Below are positions 55,303 through 64,000 of a DNA stretch of 64,000 nucleotides, piece after piece. Within the stretch, counting starts at the first letter, position 1. Each line of letters begins with the position of its first letter. The translations under genes and the position numbers were made by a program. The stretch is from positions 1 through 64,000 of the forward strand of contig JABSOY010000012.1 in assembly GCA_013215385.1 (NCBI GenBank), in the 5' to 3' direction. The stretch comes from Colwellia sp. GTDB lineage: Bacteria; Pseudomonadota; Gammaproteobacteria; Enterobacterales; Alteromonadaceae. Below the pieces are notes generated by a model. The model was not told where the DNA came from. It was given only the letters and a program-made list of their open reading frames with translations, and did not search any database.

Positions 55303-55531
55303 ATATTTACAACGACTAAGAAATAATGATAACTAAAGTGTAACAGCTTGGAGTTTAACAATGCAAAAATAGATATGAAGATTATTTTTGCATAATGCTT
55401 TAATTTTGGTCACTATGTATGAATGCATGGTGCGATGTACATCTCCTTCAAGGCTTTCTATGTCACTTAACATTATCTTGCCGTTACTAACGTCATAACC
55501 ATAAAAGCCATTTAAAAGATATCTATTGCCT

Positions 55532-57440
55532 TTAATCTACATTATTTATTGGCACTGCATTTAAATAAACACCATCACGGGCATCGCGACCATAATACAA
55601 AACATTTGCATCTATTTTTACGTGAAAAAAACCATTGGGCAGGGTTACTGCTGTTTTAGTGAACTGCTGTTGATTAATGACTAAGTCATCACCAAAATTC
55701 AATGCGCTGATACGATATAAAGTATTACTTTGTTGTTCAATTAAATAGTTATATTCAGGGTACTGGCAATCTGTAAGTCCATAAGCCCACTTTCCATTGA
55801 GTTGTTGAACTTTATTGTCAAAAAAATTGACGACCATTAACTCAAGTATGCCGTTATTAACGGTCGTAATTGCCACACCAGCTTTTGTTAGCCAATCAAG
55901 AGAGATAATAGGTTGTTCACTAGTAAAAATTAGCTGTTCTTTTTTGAGTGTTGTTAACGGGTTAATCTCATTTAAAGTGTTTATGGGTAAAAGGTAGACC
56001 TGGTTACCGGCATTTAATAATACACTTTGGTCATCGGCTGACACAGCTATATAGTCTATCCAATAAGACTGAGCAAAATTAGTGACTATTTCTGCTTGTT
56101 TTACCTCGTAACGTCCTAAATACAATTGTCTACGGCCACTTCGTTTTGAAATAAACAAATACTGTGAGCTTTGATGAAATAACGCCGGGTAAACATCGTC
56201 AACTGTTGAGTTATCTATATCGCTAACTTGCTTTGGCGGTACTAACCAGCGGTTACTCGAATTTTTCTGCTCGGTACTGAACAATAAATTTTTTCCATCA
56301 GGAAATAATGACATTTGTGGCGATAAATACTCAGAGACACTAACAACTGTCGTGGCATTGTCGCCAGTTAAGTCATTTTTAATAATTTGAAGAGCAGGCG
56401 GCGCAGCATAATAATAAATTTGTTCAGAGTCATGATGCCAAATAGCTTCAGTTACCGGGTAGTCAAACTGAACACCCTCTGTTATTTCGTTACTAAGTAA
56501 ATTAAATACCAGTAGTTGGGTTTTGTAGTCGCCATTGGTACTCATTATTAATAACTTATTACCATCAGGCGAAATATCAATACTGTGGTGCCCCAACCTA
56601 CAGGCTCAACTTGCGTTACAAAACTATGTTTTTCAGTGGGTAAGTTAAAAGCATATATTTGGTTTGGCCAAAAGTTTTGTGGTTGTGCGGTGTAATATAT
56701 TATTTTTCTACTGGCATGATAATCAATATCTTTAATACGTTTGTCACTGCAATCAAATAACTTTTCAGTTTGTTGCCATTGCATTATCCCATTAGTTTTC
56801 TTTGCTTTTTTTACATGCTTTATTTGTGTAAGAGTAGCTTGAAAAACCCCACAACTGTCTTGGGTTTTATCAAGGTAAAACAATTGGGTAGTGTGGTTAT
56901 TTAGCCCTGCAACTACGGCGATAATTTTACTAATTCTGGCATCAGCTGTATCTACTTGCTTTATTATTGCCGTATCAATATTTTTTATCCACAGTTGATA
57001 ACTTGTGCTTTTTGAATCCCTTTTCAAATAATAAAGTTGCTTATTATCTGGATGCATACGTGCTGACTCTTCCGCACCGTGTGCACGTGTTAACTCCATG
57101 GTATAACGATTATTATTGCTGTTTACATCATTACGACTTAATAGTTGCCACAAAAATAAGCTACAAAGCAGTATTAACAGACCGATTATTACTATGCTGT
57201 AACGCTTATCGCGTAAACCTTTTTTTCGGCTATTAGTTTTATTGGTTCCATTAACGATGCTCCGGCTTTTGCCCGCTAAATTAGAACGCTCAAGCAAGGT
57301 TACTTTACATATCAGTCGATAACCGCGTTTAGGCAAGTTTGAATATAACGAGGATTTTTAGGCTCATCAGCCAACACTTTACGCAAGTTGGCCACCAGTT
57401 TATTGATGGCATTATCGGTAACAAGTGAGCCTGCCCACAA
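55532..57440 (-). pseudogene. Frameshifted CadC-like regulator with PD40/beta-propeller domain
   Basis: Three pieces on the minus strand make one ancestral protein. 57440 to about 57337: the second half of a Trans_reg_C winged helix (LWAGSLVTDNAINKLVANL, ending PRYIQT). After a frameshift near 57335 the frame continues with PKRGYRLICK, the usual end of that domain, then a membrane helix (IVIIGLLILLCSLFLWQLL) and periplasmic WD40-like repeats. A second frameshift at the GGGG run near 56591-56594 shifts QVEPVGWG to GHHSIDISPDGNKLL, and the propeller runs to 55532. The first half of the winged helix is gone. Minus-strand sequence 55333-55536 is another 67-codon startless open frame that may be further debris. 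Confidence 0.85.
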
Positions 57441-58081
57441 GTTTGTGGTGGCATGACCAAGTGATACTTAAAGATGCTGAAAATATCTTAGTTGGTACAA
57501 CTCAGTTAAATAACTATTTATATGTAAATTTGAGCAATGAAACGGGTGATATGCTAAGTGCATTTGAGCAAGATACCAAGTTACTTGAGGCACATACACC
57601 TAGGGAATTTAGCTATAATTCAGACCTAGATAAACATGAAAGCCATGGTACAAGTGCGCTTATAGGGCAAACCCTAGCATATAGATATTTAGATGCATCA
57701 TTACAGTGCCCAGAGGAGATAATTGCCCAAGGTATACCTGCGATTAAGCAATTCTACAAAATCCAATCTGAATAATATCGCTACCAGATAAAACCGAGCT
57801 TCAGTGCAATTAATCACGCGGGTTATATCGCTTTAAATAAAAAACACGTCGCTACCTCGATAAAAACATTTGAAAATAATGTGAAAAGCTATCCATTTAA
57901 AGCCGATGGTTATGATAGTTTAGCCGATGGCTTTGCAGCAAGTGTCCAACTTAATAAGGCACTAAAAATGATGAATATTGCCATTTAAAAAAGCATCAAC
58001 GAAAATATTGAAAACAATGCCATGAAAGCCCATCAAGTAAATTTATTAGCATTAATCAAAGAAAAAAATATCACTCGTTAG
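57440..58081 (+). pseudogene. C-terminal half of an alpha/beta-hydrolase (esterase) with TPR tail
   Basis: The + frame begins at the conserved SLWWHDQVIL block that follows the nucleophile region in IroE/COG2819-type esterases, continues with YVNLSNETGDMLSAF, the catalytic-His segment HESHGTSALIGQTLAYR, and a TPR-like tail (YDSLADGFAASVQLNKAL). The nucleophile-bearing N-terminal half is absent. In-frame stops occur at TAA 57773, TAA 57986 and TAG 58079, with coding-like sequence in the same frame between them. It abuts the winged-helix remnant, so a deletion joins the two. A further protein-like trace may continue to about 58200, but I do not recognise it. Confidence 0.82.
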
Positions 58082-58380
58082 GATAGCGCGCAGCAATTAA
58101 ACTCACTTGTTTTTTATTGCCGTTGCCAGAGAAGAGGCCCACCCAATGATTGGAGATAATTAAAAGCTAGTGCAGCTTGGTAATTATTTCCATTTGAGGG
58201 GGCTGTCTTCTATTTTTCTATTATTTACTATTTTTCTTCCTGTTTTTCTTAATTTATAGATTTTAAGACTAAGTCACCTTCGCTGCCAAGCAGTAATAAA
58301 ACATTAACTTAACACAGCATTAACCTTCTGTTATCTTAATTCAAACATCGTAATTATCATAAAACAAAGGAATAATAACT

Positions 58381-60135
58381 ATGAATAACACAAAAGGGAT
58401 AGTGGCAATTTGTTCACTCTTTTTATTATGGGGTGCTATCAGCCCAGCAGTAGAAGCCAAACAGAAACCTCAACAAAAACCTCAACATAAAGCATTTATT
58501 AATCAGCTGCAGTACACAGGTATAAATTTCAAAGTTGATGAGAGTTATAACGATGTAGAATTAAAAGTTGGCAAGTTTACACGAGTTGACGGAATATCAG
58601 ATGAATTTACCCAGCAAATCAATTCGAAGAGATTTCTAAAGAGAATTACAAGAATTCATGCGAGTAAGCCTTATAAAGAGCTAAGAACAAAAAGAAATTT
58701 TGCAAAAAACAAAGGCCAAAGAGTACCAAAAATTGAAAACTGGTACCGTATTCCGGTAACCAAAAAGATGACAGAGCAAGATATTTTAGACATTTATAAC
58801 TCGTTAGTCGAATTACCATTTATATCTAATGTAGAACTTGAAACGCCTCCGGTTTCAGCTATTAGTGAACAGTGTCCTGCCATTGACTGTGGTGGTGACC
58901 GTCCCGGTGGAGGAGGTACATCTACCCCAACACCTAACCTGCAAAGTTATCAAACTTACCTAGGTCCAAGCCCTTACGGTATAGATGCAAATTATGCTTG
59001 GACTCGAAGTGGTGGAAATGGTGCGGGTGTAAAGATCATTGATATGGAAGGTGGCTACAATTCAAGCCATGAAGATTTACCATCTTCATTTGTTAAAATA
59101 AATGACGCTAATAATAACGATCACGGTACCGCCGTAATGAGTATTGTCGGCGCTAAAAATGACAATAAAGGCATTAAAGGAATAGCTTATGCCAGTCAGT
59201 TAGGTTTTTATGGTTGGGGATCAAATACTTCTCAATCTATACGTAAAGCAGGTGATAAATTAAGCGCTGGCGATGTGTTAATTTTGGAAGGACAAATAAA
59301 CAGAGATATTAATTCGGGTGACTCATGTACCAGTACCAATCAAGATGAATGTGTGCCTTTAGAGTGGAGTCAGGCCAATTATGATGCCATAGCTTACACA
59401 GTAAGTAGAGGCGTTATCGTTATTGAAGCTGCGGGTAACGGTAATGAAAACCTTGATTCAAGTATTTATAACAATAGGTTTAATAGAAATAGTCGTGATT
59501 CTGGCGCCTTTTTAATTGCTGCGACTCACAAGTCTTTTAGCATTTCTCGTTCGAGCTTCTCAAACTATGGTTCTCGTATTGATTTTAATGCATGGGGCGA
59601 CGGTGTCGCTTCAGCTGGCTTATATGGAAGCACTTTATTCGATGGTGGTACGAATAGAAGATACGGCAGTGGCTTTTCTGGCACTTCGTCTGCAAGCCCG
59701 ATTGTAGCCGGCGCTGTTGCATCTCTGCAAGGGTTTAGTAAGCAAAGTAAAGGCGTTACCCTCAGTGTTAATAACATCAGAAGCATACTAACAAATACCG
59801 GAGTACAGGAACCTTCCGGCGTGCAAGTAGGTGTTCGTCCAAATTTAAAAACGGCAATTGCATATCTAGACGGTAACCCAGTACTAGCGCCGCCTAAAGT
59901 AAGTGCATTCTGGGATGCTTGTTATGGCAGCAATGAAATGTCTTGGAGTTCAGTTGCCGCTGCTACTTCATATAAAATTTATGTAAATGGTAGTTATTGG
60001 GCGACAACTACATCGACGAGAAAGCATATGAACGTATCTTCGAGTAAGTCGGCCTATGTAAAAGCGTGTAAAGGAGCAGAATGCAGTACAGCTTCTAATT
60101 CTGTAGCACTTAGATATGCGCCAGCCTGCTATTAA
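58381..60135 (+). CDS. Secreted S8 family serine peptidase
   Basis: 584 residues. Signal peptide to about residue 27 (SPAVEA), a Gln/Lys/Pro-rich stretch, a propeptide-like region to about 165, a Gly-rich linker (DCGGDRPGGGGTS), then the subtilisin domain with Asp221 in VKIIDMEGGYN, His248 in NNDHGTAVMS and Ser436 in FSGTSSASPIVAGA; AAGNGNEN holds the oxyanion Asn. A C-terminal Fn3-like segment (about 505-584, SWSSVAAATSYKIYVNGSYW) probably binds substrate or surface. It is probably secreted beyond the inner membrane. A hairpin and an exported protein gene follow. Confidence 0.92.
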   Translation: MNNTKGIVAICSLFLLWGAISPAVEAKQKPQQKPQHKAFINQLQYTGINFKVDESYNDVELKVGKFTRVDGISDEFTQQINSKRFLKRITRIHASKPYKELRTKRNFAKNKGQRVPKIENWYRIPVTKKMTEQDILDIYNSLVELPFISNVELETPPVSAISEQCPAIDCGGDRPGGGGTSTPTPNLQSYQTYLGPSPYGIDANYAWTRSGGNGAGVKIIDMEGGYNSSHEDLPSSFVKINDANNNDHGTAVMSIVGAKNDNKGIKGIAYASQLGFYGWGSNTSQSIRKAGDKLSAGDVLILEGQINRDINSGDSCTSTNQDECVPLEWSQANYDAIAYTVSRGVIVIEAAGNGNENLDSSIYNNRFNRNSRDSGAFLIAATHKSFSISRSSFSNYGSRIDFNAWGDGVASAGLYGSTLFDGGTNRRYGSGFSGTSSASPIVAGAVASLQGFSKQSKGVTLSVNNIRSILTNTGVQEPSGVQVGVRPNLKTAIAYLDGNPVLAPPKVSAFWDACYGSNEMSWSSVAAATSYKIYVNGSYWATTTSTRKHMNVSSSKSAYVKACKGAECSTASNSVALRYAPACY

Positions 60136-60143
60136 GCTATGAT

Positions 60144-60170
60144 AAATAGAGGGGAACATCCCCTCTATTT
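60144..60170 (+). terminator. Hairpin between S8 protease and downstream gene
   Basis: AAATAGAGGGGA at 60144-60155 is perfectly inverted at 60159-60170 around ACA. The stem is strong, but the following sequence (CTGTTTGAG) is only modestly U rich, so partial read-through into the next gene is likely. Confidence 0.6.
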
Positions 60171-60184
60171 CTGTTTGAGCTATT

Positions 60185-61273
60185 ATGAAATTTAAACACT
60201 ATTTAATACTGTTCTGTCTAATCTTGAGTGCACAAAGTCAGGCTACACTAGCAAAAAACGACTTAACGCAACATATCAATCAAGCCGTTAGTAGCACAAC
60301 TAAAACATTAACAGCAATAGACTCTACTTGGGTTTCAGGCCCTGAAAATGTAATTTTATCTTGGCAAAATAAAATAATTATTCCATCAGTTGCTGGTTTA
60401 CTTACCTTTGAATTAGCAAAAAATGGTCAGATAAAGTCAAAAACGTTAGTTAAAGGTAAAGACTTTTCAATCGGCCAAGTTCAAAAAAAATTAATTGCGG
60501 GTCATTATTTAAATAAAGTTAAGCTATTTGATTACAACGGTAGCGTTTTAAATGAAGTATTCCAAACACAAGTCGCCAATTTGCTGCAAGTGCCCTTTTC
60601 ATCAAGCGAAAACTGTTTTTACTGGGTTAACGTTGAAAAAATAACGCCTAAGTATGTTGTGCAAAAGCTTTGTCAAAAAGAAGGTCTATTTGAATATAAA
60701 AATATTGTTCGTCATGAAAATTTAATTAAAAACATCATCGCATTACCTGATAACAAACTAATAACGGTAACCGTAAACAATAATAATTCACTGATTTCTT
60801 TATTTGAAGAAATAAATGGAGTGTATCAACTTCATTCAACTCAACCAGAAAGTAAATATTTGAGTGCACTTGATCTTGAATTTAAAGAAAATTACTTATA
60901 CCTTCATGCTTTGTCACCTGATAATACAGAACTAAATGAATATATCGGCATGCTTAGATACAAGATTGAAAATAATTCATTTACTGAAAGGTTAGCAATA
61001 CATTCAAAGGTTTCAGAGGTTATAGGCATCGATAGTATGGCAATAACACCCTACGGCGTTGCCATGGCTGAGAATAATAAAATAAAACATTTTTACATAA
61101 GCCAAGGCAAGGTTTCAAAAGTTGTTAGTGTAAAAGTGAGTAATCATGTTAGTGCTATTTATGTACACGGCGACTACCTTGTTACTATTTTAAGAGATCC
61201 ACCAAGTGCATATGTAACGAATAAGAAGGGGCCGGCTGGCGTTCACATATATCACTTAAAGAGTATTCTTTAA
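60185..61273 (+). CDS. Exported protein of unknown function next to S8 protease
   Basis: 362 residues with signal peptide (LILFCLILSAQSQATLA). The mature part is beta-rich with recurring short strands (GLLTFELAKNGQIKSKTL, LITVTVNNNNSLISLFEE, ITPYGVAMAENNKIKHFY), which suggests a beta-propeller-like fold, but no family is recognised. It begins 49 bases after the protease stop, past a hairpin, with no strong Shine-Dalgarno. By position it may be a partner, inhibitor or substrate of the protease; this is inference only. Confidence 0.65.
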   Translation: MKFKHYLILFCLILSAQSQATLAKNDLTQHINQAVSSTTKTLTAIDSTWVSGPENVILSWQNKIIIPSVAGLLTFELAKNGQIKSKTLVKGKDFSIGQVQKKLIAGHYLNKVKLFDYNGSVLNEVFQTQVANLLQVPFSSSENCFYWVNVEKITPKYVVQKLCQKEGLFEYKNIVRHENLIKNIIALPDNKLITVTVNNNNSLISLFEEINGVYQLHSTQPESKYLSALDLEFKENYLYLHALSPDNTELNEYIGMLRYKIENNSFTERLAIHSKVSEVIGIDSMAITPYGVAMAENNKIKHFYISQGKVSKVVSVKVSNHVSAIYVHGDYLVTILRDPPSAYVTNKKGPAGVHIYHLKSIL

Positions 61274-61552
61274 GTTAATCTAATCCTCATGCATTCATCC
61301 CTATAGCAATAGCCTTCAATGATGAACTAACCGGTGACAGAAACCACAAGCTACGCAGCAAGTAAGAATTAATTAAATGTCTCAGCGAGCTCTTTTATCT
61401 CTTTCACCGAGCCTTTATTAGGCCCCTTAGATTTTTTGTCACTGTCTAGCTGACGCTAATTAATTCCTCCCCCATCAGCTACTTTTTAATCAAAGATAAA
61501 ACAGATGATTATTCACTGAGGTTTGTCGTTATAACATTTTAATAACCCGGCA
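61274..61552. other. Intergenic region between convergent genes
   Basis: 280 bases. A minus-strand frame ending at 61374 reads DKKSKGPNKGSVKEIKELAE and then stops, which could be the tail of a lost gene. No start and no recognised family. No clear terminator. Confidence 0.3.
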
Positions 61553-64000
61553 CTAAACTGCATCTTTTATGTTTAGATATATATTTATATTTAACGAGTC
61601 TAATTGATCACTAGGTAAGTACTTTTTAGCATAGTCAGCATAAACACCAGAGGTTAAAAATAGCTCAAAGACTTCTTGATCTATATGTTGGTCAAGTACC
61701 ATTTTATGCATAATCTTGATTGCAACACTTAATGGTTTAGCTTTTTTATATGGCCTATCGGCGGCTGTTAATGCTTCGAAAATATCGGCTAAAACTAAAA
61801 TGCGTTCAGGAATAGATAAATCTTCCCCAACCAATTTCCTCGGGTAGCCAGTACCTATTAAAGTTTCATGGTGGGTAGAAGCATACCTAGGTACATTTGC
61901 AAGCTCAGGTGGGAAAGGTAGATTATCAAGCATTCTAATGGTACTGATAACATGCTCGTTTATTTTGAATCTGTCTTCATTGGTCAAGGTTCCTCGAGAA
62001 ATAGATAAGTTATATAACTCACCACGATTATAGAGTTTATCCGGTATATTCATTTTAATACCAAAACTTGGGTCGTAGGTTTTGTTCTGTGTACGTACTT
62101 CAATGTGTTTCGCTTTATCTATTAATATTTTTTCTGTAACAGGTAAAGTAACTTCTTCACCTGATTGTTTTGCCAACTCTTGTGGCGAAAGGCCTAAACG
62201 GTCATCAAAGTGTCTTACCCAAGTCTGTTGAGAAATAGCTAATAAACGCTCAACTTTATCTTCCCCCATAAATTCACCACCGATATTTGACTCAGCGATA
62301 AAGGCAAAGTCGTCGGTAAGTTTTTTCCGGGTGCGCTTAAGTTCTTGCTGGTGAAAAGCGCCGGAATCAGGCTCTAGTAATATTTTTTTATAAAAGATTA
62401 TTTCTGCATCACGCCATAAAACTTCAAAGCGCATTCTTATTTCATGAATACGATTGTATATAGTTTCAAGTTTTGTCGCTTTATCAACAATATGTTCAGG
62501 TGTTGTTATTTTCCCACAGTCATGTAGCCAAGCAGCGACTCTAAACTCACGCTGCTGCTCTTCTGTTTCAAGTGAAAAATCAGAAAAACAACCAAAATTA
62601 CTTTTACTGGCCGCCTCGACTAACATAATACCGAGTTCAGGTACACGCTCGCAGTGCCCAGCGGTATAAGGAGATTTGTCATCGATCGCTTGAGCAATGA
62701 GTTTAATAAAAGATTCCATCAACTGCTTTTGATTATTTTCATGTTGCTGAATTGAGCTTGCCATATCGGTCAGTGAATTGGCTAATTCATCCAGTTCTTT
62801 GATATGGCTAAAAGGTGTCGTGACTTCATCATATTTACGGCGTTTAATTAAGTTATTCTGTACAACTAAACGCTTAATTGGCTTTTCAATGAAAACAGCA
62901 AATATATATGAAAGAGGCAACATTAAAAGTAAACACAGTACGGTCATAATAATAGAGATTTTAACTTTAGCTAAGCTTGGACCAACAATTACGTCATAGG
63001 GTGTTACAACGGCGAAATACGTCTTTACATTATTACTCATGCTTATCGGGCTAATAAATATAAAATGTTCACCATTGGGTAATTCTTCTTTCATCAAGCT
63101 ATTGTGATTAGTTAATTGCTTTGCTTTGGTAATAAGCGTTTTATAGGGCACATTGATAGAATGATTAATGCTGCTATCAATTTTCGTTGCTAGCCACTTT
63201 TTACCTAAAATAGATTTTTGTTTGGCTGTTATGTTTTTTAGCGCAATATTAATAATAGGTAATAACTCGCTGTCTTTTGCATGTAACAGCATATGCAAAC
63301 TTTCTGGCATATCAATAGGTGAAAAACTCATTATTGGCTGTAAAACTAGGTCATCGATAAAATACTGCGATATCATATGCTTTAGAATAATCCTACTATC
63401 GATAGCGGCATCTGCATGGCCTAGTTGAACAGCGGAAATCGCTTCTATTGGCGTATTAAATTCGAGAATATTAATGAGAGGTAACTTTTCTTTGATAATT
63501 TCAGTAATAGACCAACCCTTTGCGATAGCTAAAGTTTTACCATTTAAAGATTGAATTTTAGTTATCGGCTCAATATTTTCTTTGGTCACTACAGCAAACG
63601 GCATACTTAAAAATGACTCGCTCATAACCCCCATAGATTTATTAATTGGGGTGTTATAGACCGCTTGTAATGCATCTAATTCGCCACTTTCAAATTTACT
63701 CACTAACTGAGACCAAGTAAAACCATTAACGTAATCAAACGTTATACCGGTCATTTGAGAGACTAGCTTTAGCACATCTACAGCATAGCCCTGTGGTTGC
63801 CCGGTAATAGCAAAATCAATGGGCATCCAATCTTTACTATTCGATATAGAAACCACTGGTTTTTGTGCAATGGCCAGTTTTTGCTCAGCCGTTAACGTTA
63901 TTGGTAATGCATCAGGTATTTTAAATTGTGACTCTTTATTTGTGCTAGTTGCAATGAGCTCACCATTAGCTTGGTAAAGATAAATTTCACTACCTTTCGG
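61553..64000 (-). CDS. Membrane HD-GYP phosphodiesterase with periplasmic binding domain (5' end outside window)
   Basis: The frame stays open to the right edge, so the true start lies beyond 64000; a GTG at 63856 is internal, and the residues before it (TAEQKLAIAQKPVVSISNS) continue normally. Visible order: a family 3 periplasmic binding domain (WMPIDFAITGQPQGYAVDVL, ALQAVYNTP, KSQ-like GKTLAIAKGW), a membrane helix (IIMTVLCLLLMLPLSYIFAVF), a HAMP-like linker (ELDELANSLTDMASSI), and an HD-GYP domain with GHCERVPELG, HD in WLHDCGKITTPEHI and HHETLIGTGYP. About 150 residues separate the HD and GYP parts, far more than in typical HD-GYP proteins. Probably degrades c-di-GMP in response to a periplasmic ligand. 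Confidence 0.88.
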   Translation of the reverse strand, partial: PKGSEIYLYQANGELIATSTNKESQFKIPDALPITLTAEQKLAIAQKPVVSISNSKDWMPIDFAITGQPQGYAVDVLKLVSQMTGITFDYVNGFTWSQLVSKFESGELDALQAVYNTPINKSMGVMSESFLSMPFAVVTKENIEPITKIQSLNGKTLAIAKGWSITEIIKEKLPLINILEFNTPIEAISAVQLGHADAAIDSRIILKHMISQYFIDDLVLQPIMSFSPIDMPESLHMLLHAKDSELLPIINIALKNITAKQKSILGKKWLATKIDSSINHSINVPYKTLITKAKQLTNHNSLMKEELPNGEHFIFISPISMSNNVKTYFAVVTPYDVIVGPSLAKVKISIIMTVLCLLLMLPLSYIFAVFIEKPIKRLVVQNNLIKRRKYDEVTTPFSHIKELDELANSLTDMASSIQQHENNQKQLMESFIKLIAQAIDDKSPYTAGHCERVPELGIMLVEAASKSNFGCFSDFSLETEEQQREFRVAAWLHDCGKITTPEHIVDKATKLETIYNRIHEIRMRFEVLWRDAEIIFYKKILLEPDSGAFHQQELKRTRKKLTDDFAFIAESNIGGEFMGEDKVERLLAISQQTWVRHFDDRLGLSPQELAKQSGEEVTLPVTEKILIDKAKHIEVRTQNKTYDPSFGIKMNIPDKLYNRGELYNLSISRGTLTNEDRFKINEHVISTIRMLDNLPFPPELANVPRYASTHHETLIGTGYPRKLVGEDLSIPERILVLADIFEALTAADRPYKKAKPLSVAIKIMHKMVLDQHIDQEVFELFLTSGVYADYAKKYLPSDQLDSLNINIYLNIKDAV

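Noticed and set aside
56548-57336. Two separate intact genes at 56548-57336 and 55532-56596
   Set aside because: They are consecutive parts of one CadC-like protein; the first begins with the end of a winged-helix domain and the second lacks a ribosome site, so frameshift decay fits better.
57425-57775. A 116-residue gene starting at GTG 57425
   Set aside because: The GTG lies in the winged-helix remnant; the frame is only the first uninterrupted part of the truncated esterase.

Overview
The window looks like chromosome from an AT-rich marine gammaproteobacterium of the Alteromonadales, probably Colwelliaceae (Colwellia or a close relative). This is inferred from base composition, the alaA-yfbR and ilvI-ilvH pairs, and the wealth of c-di-GMP, periplasmic-binding and secreted-protease genes. 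I see no rRNA, tRNA, CRISPR array or intact insertion sequence.

Layout. 0-3 kb: two orphan periplasmic solute-binding proteins without permeases. 3.5-7 kb: a secreted M35 (aspzincin) metalloprotease followed by a small exported protein that resembles only its propeptide; then an S4 RNA-binding protein and a pentapeptide-repeat/ion-channel fusion. 8-22 kb: housekeeping genes (proS, alaA, yfbR, ilvI-ilvH behind a leader-peptide attenuator, folD) mixed with an LRAT-like protein, two DUF4136 lipoproteins, an HD-GYP response regulator with an altered HD motif, a GNAT enzyme and a LysR regulator.

22.4-45.4 kb: a large corrinoid region. A cobalamin riboswitch precedes a TonB-dependent receptor. A minus-strand operon runs cobW-cobN-cysG(N-terminal part). 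cbiX diverges from it. A 13-gene minus-strand operon runs cbtB-cbtA-chlID-cobB-nicoT-cbiD-cobK-cobH-cobL-cobI-cbiG-cobJ-cobM, and cobO lies apart. Together these import cobalt and carry precorrin-2 to adenosylated cob(I)yrinic acid a,c-diamide. Early-insertion hallmarks (CbiX, CbiD, CbiG) sit beside a late-insertion-type CobN with a ChlI/ChlD fusion. Genes for uroporphyrinogen methylation and for nucleotide-loop assembly are not in the window.

46-54 kb: a signalling operon of a soluble hybrid histidine kinase with repeated HAMP-like units, CheR, a stand-alone CheB domain and a REC-PAS-GGDEF-EAL protein. 54-58 kb: a decay zone with an IS30-type transposase fragment, a twice-frameshifted CadC-like regulator and the C-terminal half of an esterase; one deletion seems to have removed the shared 5' ends of the last two. 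58-64 kb: a secreted S8 protease with a downstream exported partner, and a membrane HD-GYP phosphodiesterase with periplasmic ligand-binding domains that runs off the right edge.
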